Shown: in pieces, positions 1 to 8,167 of the stretch | Position numbering within the stretch: the stretch's first letter is position 1 | Layout: each line of letters opens with the position of its first letter | NCBI GenBank assembly: GCA_938084685.1 | Contig: CALKGE010000008.1 | Coordinates: forward strand, 62,001 to 126,000 | DNA length: 64,000 nucleotides | Direction: 5' to 3' | Origin: an uncultured Pirellulaceae bacterium | Lineage (GTDB): Bacteria; Planctomycetota; Planctomycetia; Pirellulales; Pirellulaceae | Notes under the pieces: model-generated | Told to the model about the DNA's origin: nothing | Databases searched by the model: none | The model's input: only the letters and a program-made list of their open reading frames with translations | Program-made: the position numbers and the translations under genes

Positions 1-1
1 A

Positions 2-424
2 CTCTCGATTGCTGAGGAATACCTGAAAGATCACTTTCCCCGTTTTCCTGTAATGCCGGGAGTGCTGATGCTGGAAGGGTTGTTTCAAACCAGTGCCTGG
101 TTGGTACGGGAAAGCGAGGATTTTGCTCATTCGATGATCATCATGAAAGAAGCTCGTAATACAAAGTATGCCGGCTTCGTCTCTCCGGGACAGACATTGA
201 CGATCCGAGCAGAAATCCTGAAGCAGGATGAAACAACAACGACGCTGAAAGCGACGGGAGAAGTGGATGGCGATGTAGCTGTCTCCTCCAAACTGTTGCT
301 GGAGCGATTTAATATCCGAGATCGAAAACCTGACCGTGCCAGTCTGGATGCTTATGCAACCCGCAAGCTACGTCAGCAATTTGCCTTACTGTATGACCCA
401 GCTGAAGAAGTGCTGAATCAGTAA
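2..424 (+). CDS. fabZ: FabZ-like 3-hydroxyacyl-ACP dehydratase, 5' end cut by window edge
   Basis: Hot-dog fold dehydratase that removes water from 3-hydroxyacyl-ACP in type II fatty acid elongation. The reading frame is open to the window edge, and the codons before the first internal ATG (position 53) already encode the family motif DHFPRFPVMPGVLMLEG, so the true start lies outside. The catalytic His codon is at 32-34 and the Glu codon at 74-76, 14 residues apart as in FabZ. About 140 residues are visible. It is followed after 91 bp by an acyl carrier protein and then by a second FabZ-like gene on the same strand, so it is probably in one operon. It could serve a specialised lipid instead of bulk fatty acids. 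Family call is firm; exact substrate is unknown. Confidence 0.85.
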   Translation, partial: LSIAEEYLKDHFPRFPVMPGVLMLEGLFQTSAWLVRESEDFAHSMIIMKEARNTKYAGFVSPGQTLTIRAEILKQDETTTTLKATGEVDGDVAVSSKLLLERFNIRDRKPDRASLDAYATRKLRQQFALLYDPAEEVLNQ

Positions 425-515
425 GAGATCCGATAAGACAACTTTCCGTGAATCCAACACCGGTGTAGGATTCACATTTAATACATATAAGTAGGTTTTT
501 GGGAGTACAACACAA

Positions 516-899
516 ATGCCGACTTCTGATGAAATCTTCGATTCCGTCAAAGAGATTCTGATCGATGCACTTGCATGTGATGACGACGAAGTAACATCCG
601 ATGCCACTTTAGTAGGTGATCTGGGTGCCGAATCGATTGACTTTTTGGACATTGTTTTCAATCTGGAGCAGAACTTCAGCATCGAAATCCCTCGAAGCGA
701 ACTGTTCCCTGAAGACATTCTTACCAACGACGAATTTGTTTCCGACGGCAATGTAACCGAAGCCGGTTTAGCTGCTCTCGGTGAACGCATGCCGTTTATT
801 GATCTGAGTACCTTCAGCAGTAACCCACGTGTTCAGGACTTTGGTAACCTGATGACCGTTGGCGATCTCTGCAAATACATCGAAGGTAAAACCAGCTAG
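516..899 (+). CDS. Acyl carrier protein, unusually long
   Basis: Carrier protein whose Ser bears the 4'-phosphopantetheine arm that holds growing acyl chains. The attachment motif is GAESIDFLDI with Ser40, in place of the usual D-S-L. At 127 residues it is much longer than a standard ACP of about 78. The extra stretch of about 40 residues lies between the helix after ELFPEDIL and the last helix, VGDLCKYIEG. A GGGAG ribosome binding sequence lies at 501-505, 10 nt before the ATG. It lies between two dehydratase genes, which points to a dedicated type II synthase. The long insert suggests a specialised carrier, not the housekeeping AcpP. Confidence 0.85.
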   Translation: MPTSDEIFDSVKEILIDALACDDDEVTSDATLVGDLGAESIDFLDIVFNLEQNFSIEIPRSELFPEDILTNDEFVSDGNVTEAGLAALGERMPFIDLSTFSSNPRVQDFGNLMTVGDLCKYIEGKTS

Positions 900-939
900 T
901 AGCAGGTTTTCGTCACTGATTGATCAACTGGGTTGAGTT

Positions 940-1476
940 ATGCGCTGGTATTGGATCGATAGGTTCGAAGAGTTTATTAGCGGGACGCGCGCTATCAGCG
1001 TGAAGAATGTCTCGTTAGCCGAAGAGCACATTCATGGGTATTGGCCTGGTTTTCAAGTCATGCCCAATTCGCTCATTATTGAGGGAATGGCTCAGACCGG
1101 CGGGTTGCTCGTGGGTGAAAAAAACCAGTTTGCGGAAAGTGTTGTGCTGGCCAAAGTCAGCAAAGCAATCTTTCATGACGTCGTTGTTCCCGGTGATTCG
1201 TTGCGTTACACGGCGACGGTTGCTGATATACGGGAAGACGGCGGTATTATCATGGGCGAGGTCCATCGCAATGGCGAGCTGATTGCCGAAGTGAATCTCG
1301 TCTTTGCCTGCCTCCGCGGTGAACTCTCCAAAGTCGAGCAGTTCTATCCGGAAGAATTCATTTGCATGCTACGCGGGCTGGACATGTATCGAGTTGGAGT
1401 CACTCCGGACGGCGAGCCGATGATTCCTCCCCAGTTTATGCTGGACGCCGAAGCCGCCATGGAACACGCCAGCTGA
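940..1476 (+). CDS. FabZ-like hot-dog protein with catalytic His replaced by Tyr
   Basis: 178-residue hot-dog fold protein related to 3-hydroxyacyl-ACP dehydratases. The family motif is present as HGYWPGFQVMPNSLIIEG. The position of the FabZ catalytic His (G-H-F-P-G) is Tyr34, while the partner Glu48 is kept at the normal spacing of 14 residues. His32 lies two residues earlier and might compensate. The C-terminal 40 residues extend beyond the usual FabZ end. It starts 40 bp after the ACP gene and is probably co-transcribed with it. It may be a non-catalytic partner of the first dehydratase, or an enzyme with altered chemistry. Fold assignment is firm; activity is uncertain. Confidence 0.8.
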   Translation: MRWYWIDRFEEFISGTRAISVKNVSLAEEHIHGYWPGFQVMPNSLIIEGMAQTGGLLVGEKNQFAESVVLAKVSKAIFHDVVVPGDSLRYTATVADIREDGGIIMGEVHRNGELIAEVNLVFACLRGELSKVEQFYPEEFICMLRGLDMYRVGVTPDGEPMIPPQFMLDAEAAMEHAS

Positions 1477-1803
1477 GTCCGCTCTCGATGGTCTTGTCGA
1501 CATTCTCGTCGATCCTCTCTGCATACCCTTCGACAGATGGTTGGATTCTGTTACCTCCATTTTCACCTCCGCAGTGGATTCACTCTGATTTCACGTGCTA
1601 AGTTGTCACCAACCTTCAGAGATTCAGGATCACCAGCAGCAAAAAACTACGAATCGTGGTTTTCATCACTTTGGGTGCTCGGTTAGAATCCAATGAATAC
1701 TCTCAGCATGGATCTCCTCGCTTAAGTGGAACAGTATGCCGAGTAGTTCAATTCAAACGATCAATAAATCGTTACAGCATCGTCAAGAAGGGATAAACTG
1801 CGC
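1477..1803 (+). other. Gene-free region upstream of fabF with one short inverted repeat
   Basis: No credible coding sequence was seen here. A perfect 6-bp inverted repeat (AACGAT, 6-nt spacer, ATCGTT) lies at 1756-1773, 30 bp before the fabF ATG. It could be an operator or part of the fabF leader. The length of the gap suggests that fabF has its own promoter, but no clear -35/-10 pair was recognised. Confidence 0.4.
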
Positions 1804-3081
1804 ATGACACGTCGCGTAGTCGTAACTGGAATCGGGACGGTTAACCCATTGGGTAACGACCTGAATACAACCTGGAATAATATCAAGGAAGGTCAGTCGG
1901 GAGTCGCTACGACCACCATCTTTGATGCAAGCAAGTTTCCCACCAAGTTTTGTGCTGAAGTGAAAGGCTTCGATGCAGATGCCTTTGGAGACGATCCAGC
2001 CAATTGGGCCAATCGGGGGCGGCATACGAAATTCGGAGCGGGTGCAGCGCATCAGGCCATCGCCGATTCAGGCATTCTGGATGCCGGAGTCGATCCCCGA
2101 CGATTTGGAATTTACCTGGGAGCTGGCGAAGGATTCCAGCACTTCAATTCGTTTATGAGCAGTATTGCGGGCGGGTTGACCGAGGACGATATCGACTTCG
2201 ATGATTACATCGCCACCGCCTACGAAGCATTCAATTTTGAACGTGAGCTGGAAAACGAGCCGAACATGCCCGCCGCTCATATTTGTGCCATGTTCAATAT
2301 TCAGGGACCATCCACCAATACGTTGACAGCCTGTGCTGCCAGTAATCAAGCCGTTGGTGAAGCGACGGCGCAGATTCGCCGAGGTGACGCGGAGGTCATG
2401 CTGGCTGGTGGGACACACAGCATGATTCACCCATCAGGAGTGACCGGGTTCAATCTTCTGGGTGCTTTATCCGAGAACAACGACAATCCAACAGGCGCGT
2501 CACGTCCGTTCGACCGTCTGCGGGATGGATTTGTTCTGGGCGAAGGGTCGTCCATGATGATCCTGGAAGAACTGGAACATGCCAAAGCCCGAGGCGCGCA
2601 GATTTACGGTGAAATCAAGGGATACGGTAGTACTGCTGATGCTTACCGGGTGACTGACCAGCACCCCGATGGCCGAGGTGCGATCGGCTGCATGTCTCTG
2701 GCCATCAAAGACTCGGGGCTCGATGCGTCTCAGGTCAACTATGTTAATGCTCACGGCACCAGCACTCAGGTAAATGACAAAGTCGAAACATTAGCTTGTA
2801 AAACGGTCTTTGGAGCGGCGGTACCACCCATCTCGAGCACCAAAAGTATGATGGGGCATCTGATTACGGCGGCCGGAGCCACCGAGCTCATCCTCTGTTT
2901 GATGGCTATCAAGGACAACACTCTGCCTCCAACAATCAATTACGAAAACCCGGATCCAAACTGTGATCTGGACTACGTACCCAACGAGGCTCGTGAACAA
3001 CAATGTGACGTCATTCTGAATAACAGCTTTGGGTTTGGCGGACAGAACGTTTCCATCGTTGCTGCTCGATTCACAGATTAA
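1804..3081 (+). CDS. fabF: 3-oxoacyl-ACP synthase II (KAS II)
   Basis: Thiolase-fold condensing enzyme that extends acyl-ACP with malonyl-ACP. At 425 residues it is normal length for FabF. The Cys-His-His triad is visible: Cys177 in TACAASNQ, His317 in NAHGTSTQ and His352 in KSMMGHL, with the conserved Lys just before it. The C-terminal glycine-rich loop (NNSFGFGGQN) is intact. The ATG at 1804 follows AAGGG at about 1788. It completes a dehydratase-ACP-dehydratase-synthase set but sits after a 327-bp gap, so it may be transcribed separately. No ketoreductase or enoyl reductase is visible in the window. High confidence. Confidence 0.93.
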   Translation: MTRRVVVTGIGTVNPLGNDLNTTWNNIKEGQSGVATTTIFDASKFPTKFCAEVKGFDADAFGDDPANWANRGRHTKFGAGAAHQAIADSGILDAGVDPRRFGIYLGAGEGFQHFNSFMSSIAGGLTEDDIDFDDYIATAYEAFNFERELENEPNMPAAHICAMFNIQGPSTNTLTACAASNQAVGEATAQIRRGDAEVMLAGGTHSMIHPSGVTGFNLLGALSENNDNPTGASRPFDRLRDGFVLGEGSSMMILEELEHAKARGAQIYGEIKGYGSTADAYRVTDQHPDGRGAIGCMSLAIKDSGLDASQVNYVNAHGTSTQVNDKVETLACKTVFGAAVPPISSTKSMMGHLITAAGATELILCLMAIKDNTLPPTINYENPDPNCDLDYVPNEAREQQCDVILNNSFGFGGQNVSIVAARFTD

Positions 3082-3109
3082 GAATCAACTGTGATATCGA
3101 TCGCGTAAA

Positions 3110-3141
3110 AAAAGCGAGGCTCGGCGGCCTCGCTTTTCTTT
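3110..3141 (+). terminator. Bidirectional intrinsic terminator between fabF and the lipoprotein gene
   Basis: Perfect 11-bp stem (AAAAGCGAGGC at 3110-3120 and GCCTCGCTTTT at 3127-3137) with a 6-nt loop, followed by a T-rich tail. An A-run precedes the stem, so the minus strand also reads as a stem plus U-run. It lies between convergent genes ending at 3081 and 3162. Confidence 0.9.
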
Positions 3142-3161
3142 TTGTATTTCTGGCTTTCTGC

Positions 3162-3449
3162 TTAACGTCCAATGGTGGGTGGATTGCTTTGCAAAAAGTC
3201 CCGTGGCGAACGCGTCGTGTAGTAGGGGTACGCATGCGTTCCTACCGGAGCTGGCGAGGCGTTCTGCAACAACTGATTTTGCGGGTAACTATAGCCAGAT
3301 GGAGCACCCGAAGATTGCACACTGGCTTGTGCAGCCTGCATCGGCGGTTGCATCATTTGCTGATGCTGGCTGGTGCGCATTGGACGCTGAGCACAGCCAA
3401 CAGTTGTCAGAGCCACACAGGTGGCACCCAAGATTAAAAACCGCTTCAT
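3162..3449 (-). CDS. Small secreted lipoprotein, Gln/Pro-rich
   Basis: 95-residue protein with a lipoprotein signal: basic start MKRF, hydrophobic stretch, and lipobox TVGC with Cys at about residue 19. The mature part is rich in Gln, Met, Pro and Ser, with no recognisable domain, and is probably disordered. It is convergent with fabF, which ends 81 bp away, and divergent from the ABC exporter. The family is not recognised. Lipidation is inferred from the signal only. Confidence 0.65.
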   Translation of the reverse strand: MKRFLILGATCVALTTVGCAQRPMRTSQHQQMMQPPMQAAQASVQSSGAPSGYSYPQNQLLQNASPAPVGTHAYPYYTTRSPRDFLQSNPPTIGR

Positions 3450-3709
3450 TTCCTCTCTCCTGAGACTCCCATTTTTCAGTACTTACACCCGACTCAATGA
3501 AGGGCCAAGTACATGCGATAGTGTATGGGGGCATAAAAATCCCTGTTCCTTTCTTCGGCCACCCCAGGCGTCAAAGTTGAACAAATCGTTAAATCAATTA
3601 CGATCCTTACGATGCGGCTTGAACTTCGATATTGGATGAATCCCTCAAATCTGCTAAAAAACAGCGTTTTCAGGCCATTTTCAGCACGTTTACCTGTGTA
3701 GGTACCTTT

Positions 3710-5668
3710 ATGCGGAATTTCTTCAGAGCAGTTAAAATTGGGCTGCGATACCGCATAACGTGCATTGGAATCGTACTTTGCAGCCTGCTGGTAGCACTCT
3801 TCTGGAGTGCCAACATCGGTACGATCTATCCGCTGGTGGAAGTTGTTTTTCAAGGCAAGTCCGTCCCGCAGTATCTCACCGAGTCCATTTCCGAGCTGGA
3901 GGCCGAGCTGGTAGAGAAACAGGAGCTGTTGCAAGCCACACCGGATAACCAAAGCAGGTCGTTTATAACAACCCAGATCAGCGGTCTGCAGAAGGAGATG
4001 GGAATCCACCAACGTCTGCTGCCCTATGCCAGGCAATACCTACCTGATAACGCCTTTGACACGCTGGTGATCGTCGTGGGCCTGATGATCGGCGGTACGA
4101 TTCTCAAAGATTTGATCCTGATGAGTAACATCATTCTGACGCAGCGGTTTACTCAGTTGGCTGTTTTCAATCTGCGAAAAGACTTCTACCGACGGACACT
4201 AAAGATGTCTGTCCGATCATTTCACGATGATCGGTCAACAGAATTACTGAGTCGCTTTACCAATGACACCGAGGTGGTCACTCAGGGAATTTACCAACTG
4301 CTGGGTAAAGCGGTACGAGAACCACTGAAGATGGCAACCTGTCTGGTCGCAGCCGCCCTCATCTCCTGGCGCTTATTACTACTCTGCCTGGTGGTAACTC
4401 CGTTCGCAGCCATCCTGCTGGGCTACCTCTCCAAAGCACTACGTCGCTCCAATCGCAAAGCGATGCAGGAGATGGCATCGATGTACGGATTAATTGGTGA
4501 AACGTTCAAAGGCATCGTAGCTGTCAAAGCTTTTAATATGGAAGCCTATGAACGCAAACGATTCCACGATTCGGCCAAACGCTACTATCTCAAGGCGATG
4601 GATATCGCCAAGTACAACTCGATGACGCGTCCCACCACTGAAATCATGGGAATGACGATCGTAGGACTGGCTATCCTGACCGGAGGCTACCTGGTACTCA
4701 ACCAGGAGACCCATCTGCTGGGCATTCAGATTTGCGTCAACCCGATGAGTTTCGGGGACATGATGACCTTCTTCGCATTCCTGGTTGGCGCCAGCGATCC
4801 ACTCAGAAAAATCGCTGATGTCTTTAACGTTATTCAACGTGGAGCCGCAGCAGCAGACCGGATATATGAGCTGCTCGATCGTGACCCCGATCTTCCCGAA
4901 GCCAAAAACCCGGCACCAACACCTGAGACCATCCAGAAAATCGAGTTCAAGCATGTCGACTTTGGATACACGTCTGATTTGCAGACTCTCAAGGATGTCT
5001 CGTTAACCATCACTGGCGGCCAGACCGTGGCGCTGGTGGGTCCGAACGGCTGTGGTAAGAGTACCTTGGCGCGGATGGTTCCTCGTTTCTTTGACCCGAA
5101 AAGTGGTACGGTGCTGATCAATGACATCGATATCGCCACGCTGCGGAAACGGGAGCTGCGTGAAAAAATTTCCATGGTCACTCAGAACGCCATCATGTTT
5201 GACGATACGGTCCTGAACAACCTGAAGTATGGAAAACGTGATGCAACCATGCAGGAAGTGGAAGCGGCAGCCCAAAAAGCCAAAGCACACCAGTTTATCG
5301 AATCCAAACTGGAGCATGGTTACAACACAGTCATCGGTGAAGGTGGCGGCAAACTGTCAGGCGGGCAGCGGCAGCGACTCGCTTTGGCAAGAGCGATCCT
5401 GACCGATCCCGAGATCATTATTCTGGATGAGGCCACCAGCCAGGTGGATCTTGAGAGTGAACAAGTGATTCATCAGGTCTTAGCCGAGTTTCTGGCGAAT
5501 CGAACGGCAATCATGATCACGCATCGGCTGGCTAATTTACAACTTGCCGACCGAATCATTGTGATGGATCAGGGCAGAATTATTGACGACGGAACCCATG
5601 AAGAACTGATGCAACGCAATAGAATCTACCAGCGTATGGCTGGCTCGGAATTAAAAGATATCGCCTAA
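3710..5668 (+). CDS. MsbA-type ABC exporter (fused membrane and ATPase domains)
   Basis: 652-residue half-transporter that should act as a homodimer in the inner membrane, exporting lipids, drugs or other hydrophobic molecules. An N-terminal six-helix membrane domain is followed by an ATPase domain with Walker A GPNGCGKST (about 444), signature LSGGQRQR (about 550), Walker B IIILDEA (about 570) and H-loop ITHRLA (about 603). The start at 3710 (MRNFFRAVKIGLRYR) is preferred over an in-frame ATG at 3632 because the extra 26 residues are polar and not exporter-like. An oddity is a polar, Glu/Gln-rich segment at about residues 58-110, likely coiled coil, between TM1 and TM2 where MsbA has a short loop. 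The substrate cannot be told. Confidence 0.88.
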   Translation: MRNFFRAVKIGLRYRITCIGIVLCSLLVALFWSANIGTIYPLVEVVFQGKSVPQYLTESISELEAELVEKQELLQATPDNQSRSFITTQISGLQKEMGIHQRLLPYARQYLPDNAFDTLVIVVGLMIGGTILKDLILMSNIILTQRFTQLAVFNLRKDFYRRTLKMSVRSFHDDRSTELLSRFTNDTEVVTQGIYQLLGKAVREPLKMATCLVAAALISWRLLLLCLVVTPFAAILLGYLSKALRRSNRKAMQEMASMYGLIGETFKGIVAVKAFNMEAYERKRFHDSAKRYYLKAMDIAKYNSMTRPTTEIMGMTIVGLAILTGGYLVLNQETHLLGIQICVNPMSFGDMMTFFAFLVGASDPLRKIADVFNVIQRGAAAADRIYELLDRDPDLPEAKNPAPTPETIQKIEFKHVDFGYTSDLQTLKDVSLTITGGQTVALVGPNGCGKSTLARMVPRFFDPKSGTVLINDIDIATLRKRELREKISMVTQNAIMFDDTVLNNLKYGKRDATMQEVEAAAQKAKAHQFIESKLEHGYNTVIGEGGGKLSGGQRQRLALARAILTDPEIIILDEATSQVDLESEQVIHQVLAEFLANRTAIMITHRLANLQLADRIIVMDQGRIIDDGTHEELMQRNRIYQRMAGSELKDIA

Positions 5669-6429
5669 TTCCAATACTGATTAGCGGTTTTGGTACGCTA
5701 ATTGCTCTATTTCTACTACAACAATGGTTTTCTGCTTGGACAGAGAAGATTCTTTCGACCAACGGAAAAAGGGCCGGACCTGAGAAGAGGCAAATGATTG
5801 GGGCCGGAAACAAGCTGAAGATCGTTGTGTTGTTTTCAGGAAAAATGAGGCAAAACCGCTGTATTATCAGCAGTTTTGGATGTTAGTTTCCTATCAGCAT
5901 GTGGTTAATCACATCGCGAGATGGACTGAAGGCAATTCAAAAACAGGCGACTTGATGTTACAGGAAATGGCTTGATTGAGTGTGATGGGGATCACTTCAA
6001 TCAGCTCCCTGTAGCATGGCGTCTGTACTTTTTTGATACATATGTATTATAACGGTACACCTTTTCCGTTCTTATCTCGTCTAGCGTCGGCTGGGAAAAC
6101 CAGTTTGATTTATCTTTAAAACAAGTCTGAACCAGGTTCGGTTGGACAATAAATCGATCATAATGGGCCTATATCACGTAGTAGTGACCGGTAAAGTTTA
6201 CCTGACTGTCAAATTCTACAATTGTTTCAGAACAGGACGTTGATTCGTTTGATTTAGAATGAGCAGGACGGTGCCGGTTGGCCTGATGAGTTATATTTTT
6301 GTACCTTTCAACAAGCCAATTTCAGGTGTTTTGAAGGATTTTTAGTAAAAACCTGAGTACGCAGTCCTATTGTCAGGCGTTACAAGAGTGCGGGACAAAA
6401 GCTGCGGCAAATTTATAGGATCTGAAGGA
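5669..6429 (+). promoter_or_regulatory. Gene-free 760-bp region dense in inverted repeats, upstream of the PSCyt2/DUF1501 operon
   Basis: No coding sequence was found. Dyads seen: TTAGCG/CGCTAA at 5681-5701 (possible weak terminator of the ABC gene, no U-run), an 11-bp stem with one mismatch at 5851-5878, a stem TGATTGA/TCAATCA enclosing GTGAT/ATCAC at 5973-6003, a nested dyad at 6024-6059, GAACC-A-GGTTC at 6129-6139, and GGTAAA-G-TTTACC at 6190-6202. This is the control region for the operon that starts at 6430. It could also hold a small RNA, but none was recognised. Confidence 0.5.
6024..6059. promoter_or_regulatory. Nested symmetric dyad, candidate operator
   Basis: TGTAC, 7 nt, the 12-bp palindrome ATACATATGTAT (6036-6047), 7 nt, GTACA. 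The outer arms are spaced equally from the centre, giving a 36-bp two-fold symmetric site. A TATTATAAC stretch overlaps its right side and could be a -10 element. Binding by a dimeric regulator is inference. Confidence 0.45.
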
Positions 6430-8112
6430 ATGAAACGTCAACTTTGGGCAATTGCTGTTCTGGGTATATTTACTCAGCTGCTAACAAATCCTGGTAGCGT
6501 GGAAGCTCAAACAGAAGCTTCGGATTATGGTATCCAGGAGATTGCAGAGATCAATCGACTGATTCGTCAGGGGTGGGCTGACTATGAAATTCGTCCATCT
6601 GTGGCGGCAACCGATGGCGAATGGGTTCGCCGGATCTATCTGGATGTATTAGGTCGAGTTCCGACGGTTGAAGAACTTCGTGAATTCACCAAAGACCGCT
6701 CTCCGGAAAAACGCAAAGCGTTAGTAACCACACTGCTGTACGACGAACAGTACACCGAGCAGTACGCTAACAACTGGACAACCATTTGGACAAACGTACT
6801 GATTGGCCGTAGTGGTGGCACCGAGCGAAATAGCTTGACCAGCCGGCCAGGCATGCAGAAGTACCTGCGAGATTCACTTGCTCGGAATAAATACTACAAC
6901 GAAATGGTCTATGACCTGGTCACGGCAACCGGTTCGAACACACCAGGCACCGACAATTTCAACGGGGCGGTGAACTTCATGACCATGAAGCTGGAAGAGA
7001 AGGCTGCTCAGGCGACAGCGAAGACATCCCGAATTTTTCTGGGGCTTCAGGTGCAGTGCACCCAATGCCACAACCATCCATTTAACGAATGGAAGCAGCA
7101 AAAATTCTGGGAGATGAATGCCTTCTTCCGTCAAACTCGAGCTCTTCGCCGATTTACCCCGGGTACCCGTAATGTCTCTCACGTCGAACTGGTCAATGAA
7201 TCGTTCCAGGGAGAAGGACTTACCAAGGATCCGGATAAAGCTGATATTTACTACGAACTGCGAAACGGTATCACCAAAGTAGCGTACCCGGTGTTTGTGG
7301 ATGGTCAGTCGATCAATCCAAGTGGTTATGTCGAAGATGTCATCCGACGAGATGAACTTGGCAAGCTCATGATGGAGTCGCGATACCTCGACAAGATGCT
7401 GGTTAACCGTATGTGGGCTCACTTCATGGGTTACGGCTTTACCAAACCGATCGATGACATGGGACCACACAATCCTACCACGCATCCAGAACTTCTGGAC
7501 TACCTTGGTCAACAGATTCGCAAGAAGAACTTTGATCTGAAGCAGCTGATCACCTGGATCGCCTTAAGTGAACCTTATGCGTTGTCCAGCCGAAGTAACT
7601 CATCCAATGAATCGCTCGACAATCCACTGCTGGGTGAAGCTCCCAAATTCAGTCGTTTTTACATGCGACAGATGCGAGCCGAAGAGTTGTATGAATCGCT
7701 GGTCACTGCCACTCGAGCAGCCGAAGGTCGTGGATCTTATGAGCAGCAGGAAGAGTTGAAATCTCGCTGGCTGGGACAGTTCGTAGTTGCCTTTGGTAAT
7801 GACGAAGGTGAAGAGACCACGAGTTTTAACGGTACCATTCCTCAGGCATTAATGATGTTCAACGGGGATCTGGTGAAAAAGGCAACCTCCAAAGATAAGG
7901 GAAGTTTTCTGAACGATCTGGCAGCTAGCCAACTCAGTAACACTCAGAAAATCAACTACCTCTTTGAAGCGGCCTTTGCCCGTAAACCGAGCACCAAGGA
8001 AATTGAAGTAGCAAACCAATTACTCGCTGCCCGCAAGGGTGATCTGATTGCAGCTCTGCAAGACGTCTGGTGGGCGGTATTGAATAGTAATGAGTTTATT
8101 TTGAATCACTAA
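6430..8112 (+). CDS. PSCyt2/PSD1 (DUF1549-DUF1553) secreted cytochrome-like protein
   Basis: 560-residue exported protein of a family greatly expanded in Planctomycetes. It has a signal peptide (MKRQLWAIAVLGIF..., cleavage near VEAQ), then a DUF1549 (PSCyt2) domain with WVRRIYLDVLGRVPT, a single heme-binding-type CTQCH motif at residues 210-214, and a DUF1553 (PSD1) domain with LVNRMWAHFMGYG. The end DVWWAVLNSNEFILNH is typical of the family. ATG 6430 is preferred over an in-frame upstream start at 6370, which would bury the signal peptide. It is followed by DUF1501, its usual partner. The biochemical role is not established; it is often suspected to act in periplasmic redox or polysaccharide handling. 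A close paralogue lies at 10126-12261. Confidence 0.88.
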   Translation: MKRQLWAIAVLGIFTQLLTNPGSVEAQTEASDYGIQEIAEINRLIRQGWADYEIRPSVAATDGEWVRRIYLDVLGRVPTVEELREFTKDRSPEKRKALVTTLLYDEQYTEQYANNWTTIWTNVLIGRSGGTERNSLTSRPGMQKYLRDSLARNKYYNEMVYDLVTATGSNTPGTDNFNGAVNFMTMKLEEKAAQATAKTSRIFLGLQVQCTQCHNHPFNEWKQQKFWEMNAFFRQTRALRRFTPGTRNVSHVELVNESFQGEGLTKDPDKADIYYELRNGITKVAYPVFVDGQSINPSGYVEDVIRRDELGKLMMESRYLDKMLVNRMWAHFMGYGFTKPIDDMGPHNPTTHPELLDYLGQQIRKKNFDLKQLITWIALSEPYALSSRSNSSNESLDNPLLGEAPKFSRFYMRQMRAEELYESLVTATRAAEGRGSYEQQEELKSRWLGQFVVAFGNDEGEETTSFNGTIPQALMMFNGDLVKKATSKDKGSFLNDLAASQLSNTQKINYLFEAAFARKPSTKEIEVANQLLAARKGDLIAALQDVWWAVLNSNEFILNH

Positions 8113-8117
8113 GTCCG

Positions 8118-8137
8118 TTGTTCTTATGGGAGAACAA
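8118..8137 (+). other. Hairpin between the PSCyt2/PSD1 and DUF1501 genes
   Basis: Perfect 7-bp stem TTGTTCT / AGAACAA with a 6-nt loop in the 55-bp gap between the two genes. No U-run follows, so it is unlikely to be a terminator. It may protect or partition the two-gene transcript. Confidence 0.4.
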
Positions 8138-8167
8138 GGGCCTGAATAAATCGCGGAGATTATTACC

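Noticed and set aside
386-790. Minus-strand open frame of 134 codons across the ACP gene
   Set aside because: Lies antisense to a strong ACP gene, composition is Ser/Lys-rich as expected from a shadow frame, and no ribosome binding sequence or family match.
5580-5813. 77-codon minus-strand frame after the ABC gene
   Set aside because: Overlaps the ABC gene end, no ribosome binding site, no recognisable pattern.
6874-7512. Minus-strand open frame of 212 codons inside the PSCyt2/PSD1 gene
   Set aside because: Fully antisense to a gene with clear domains; His/Arg-rich composition typical of a reversed frame.
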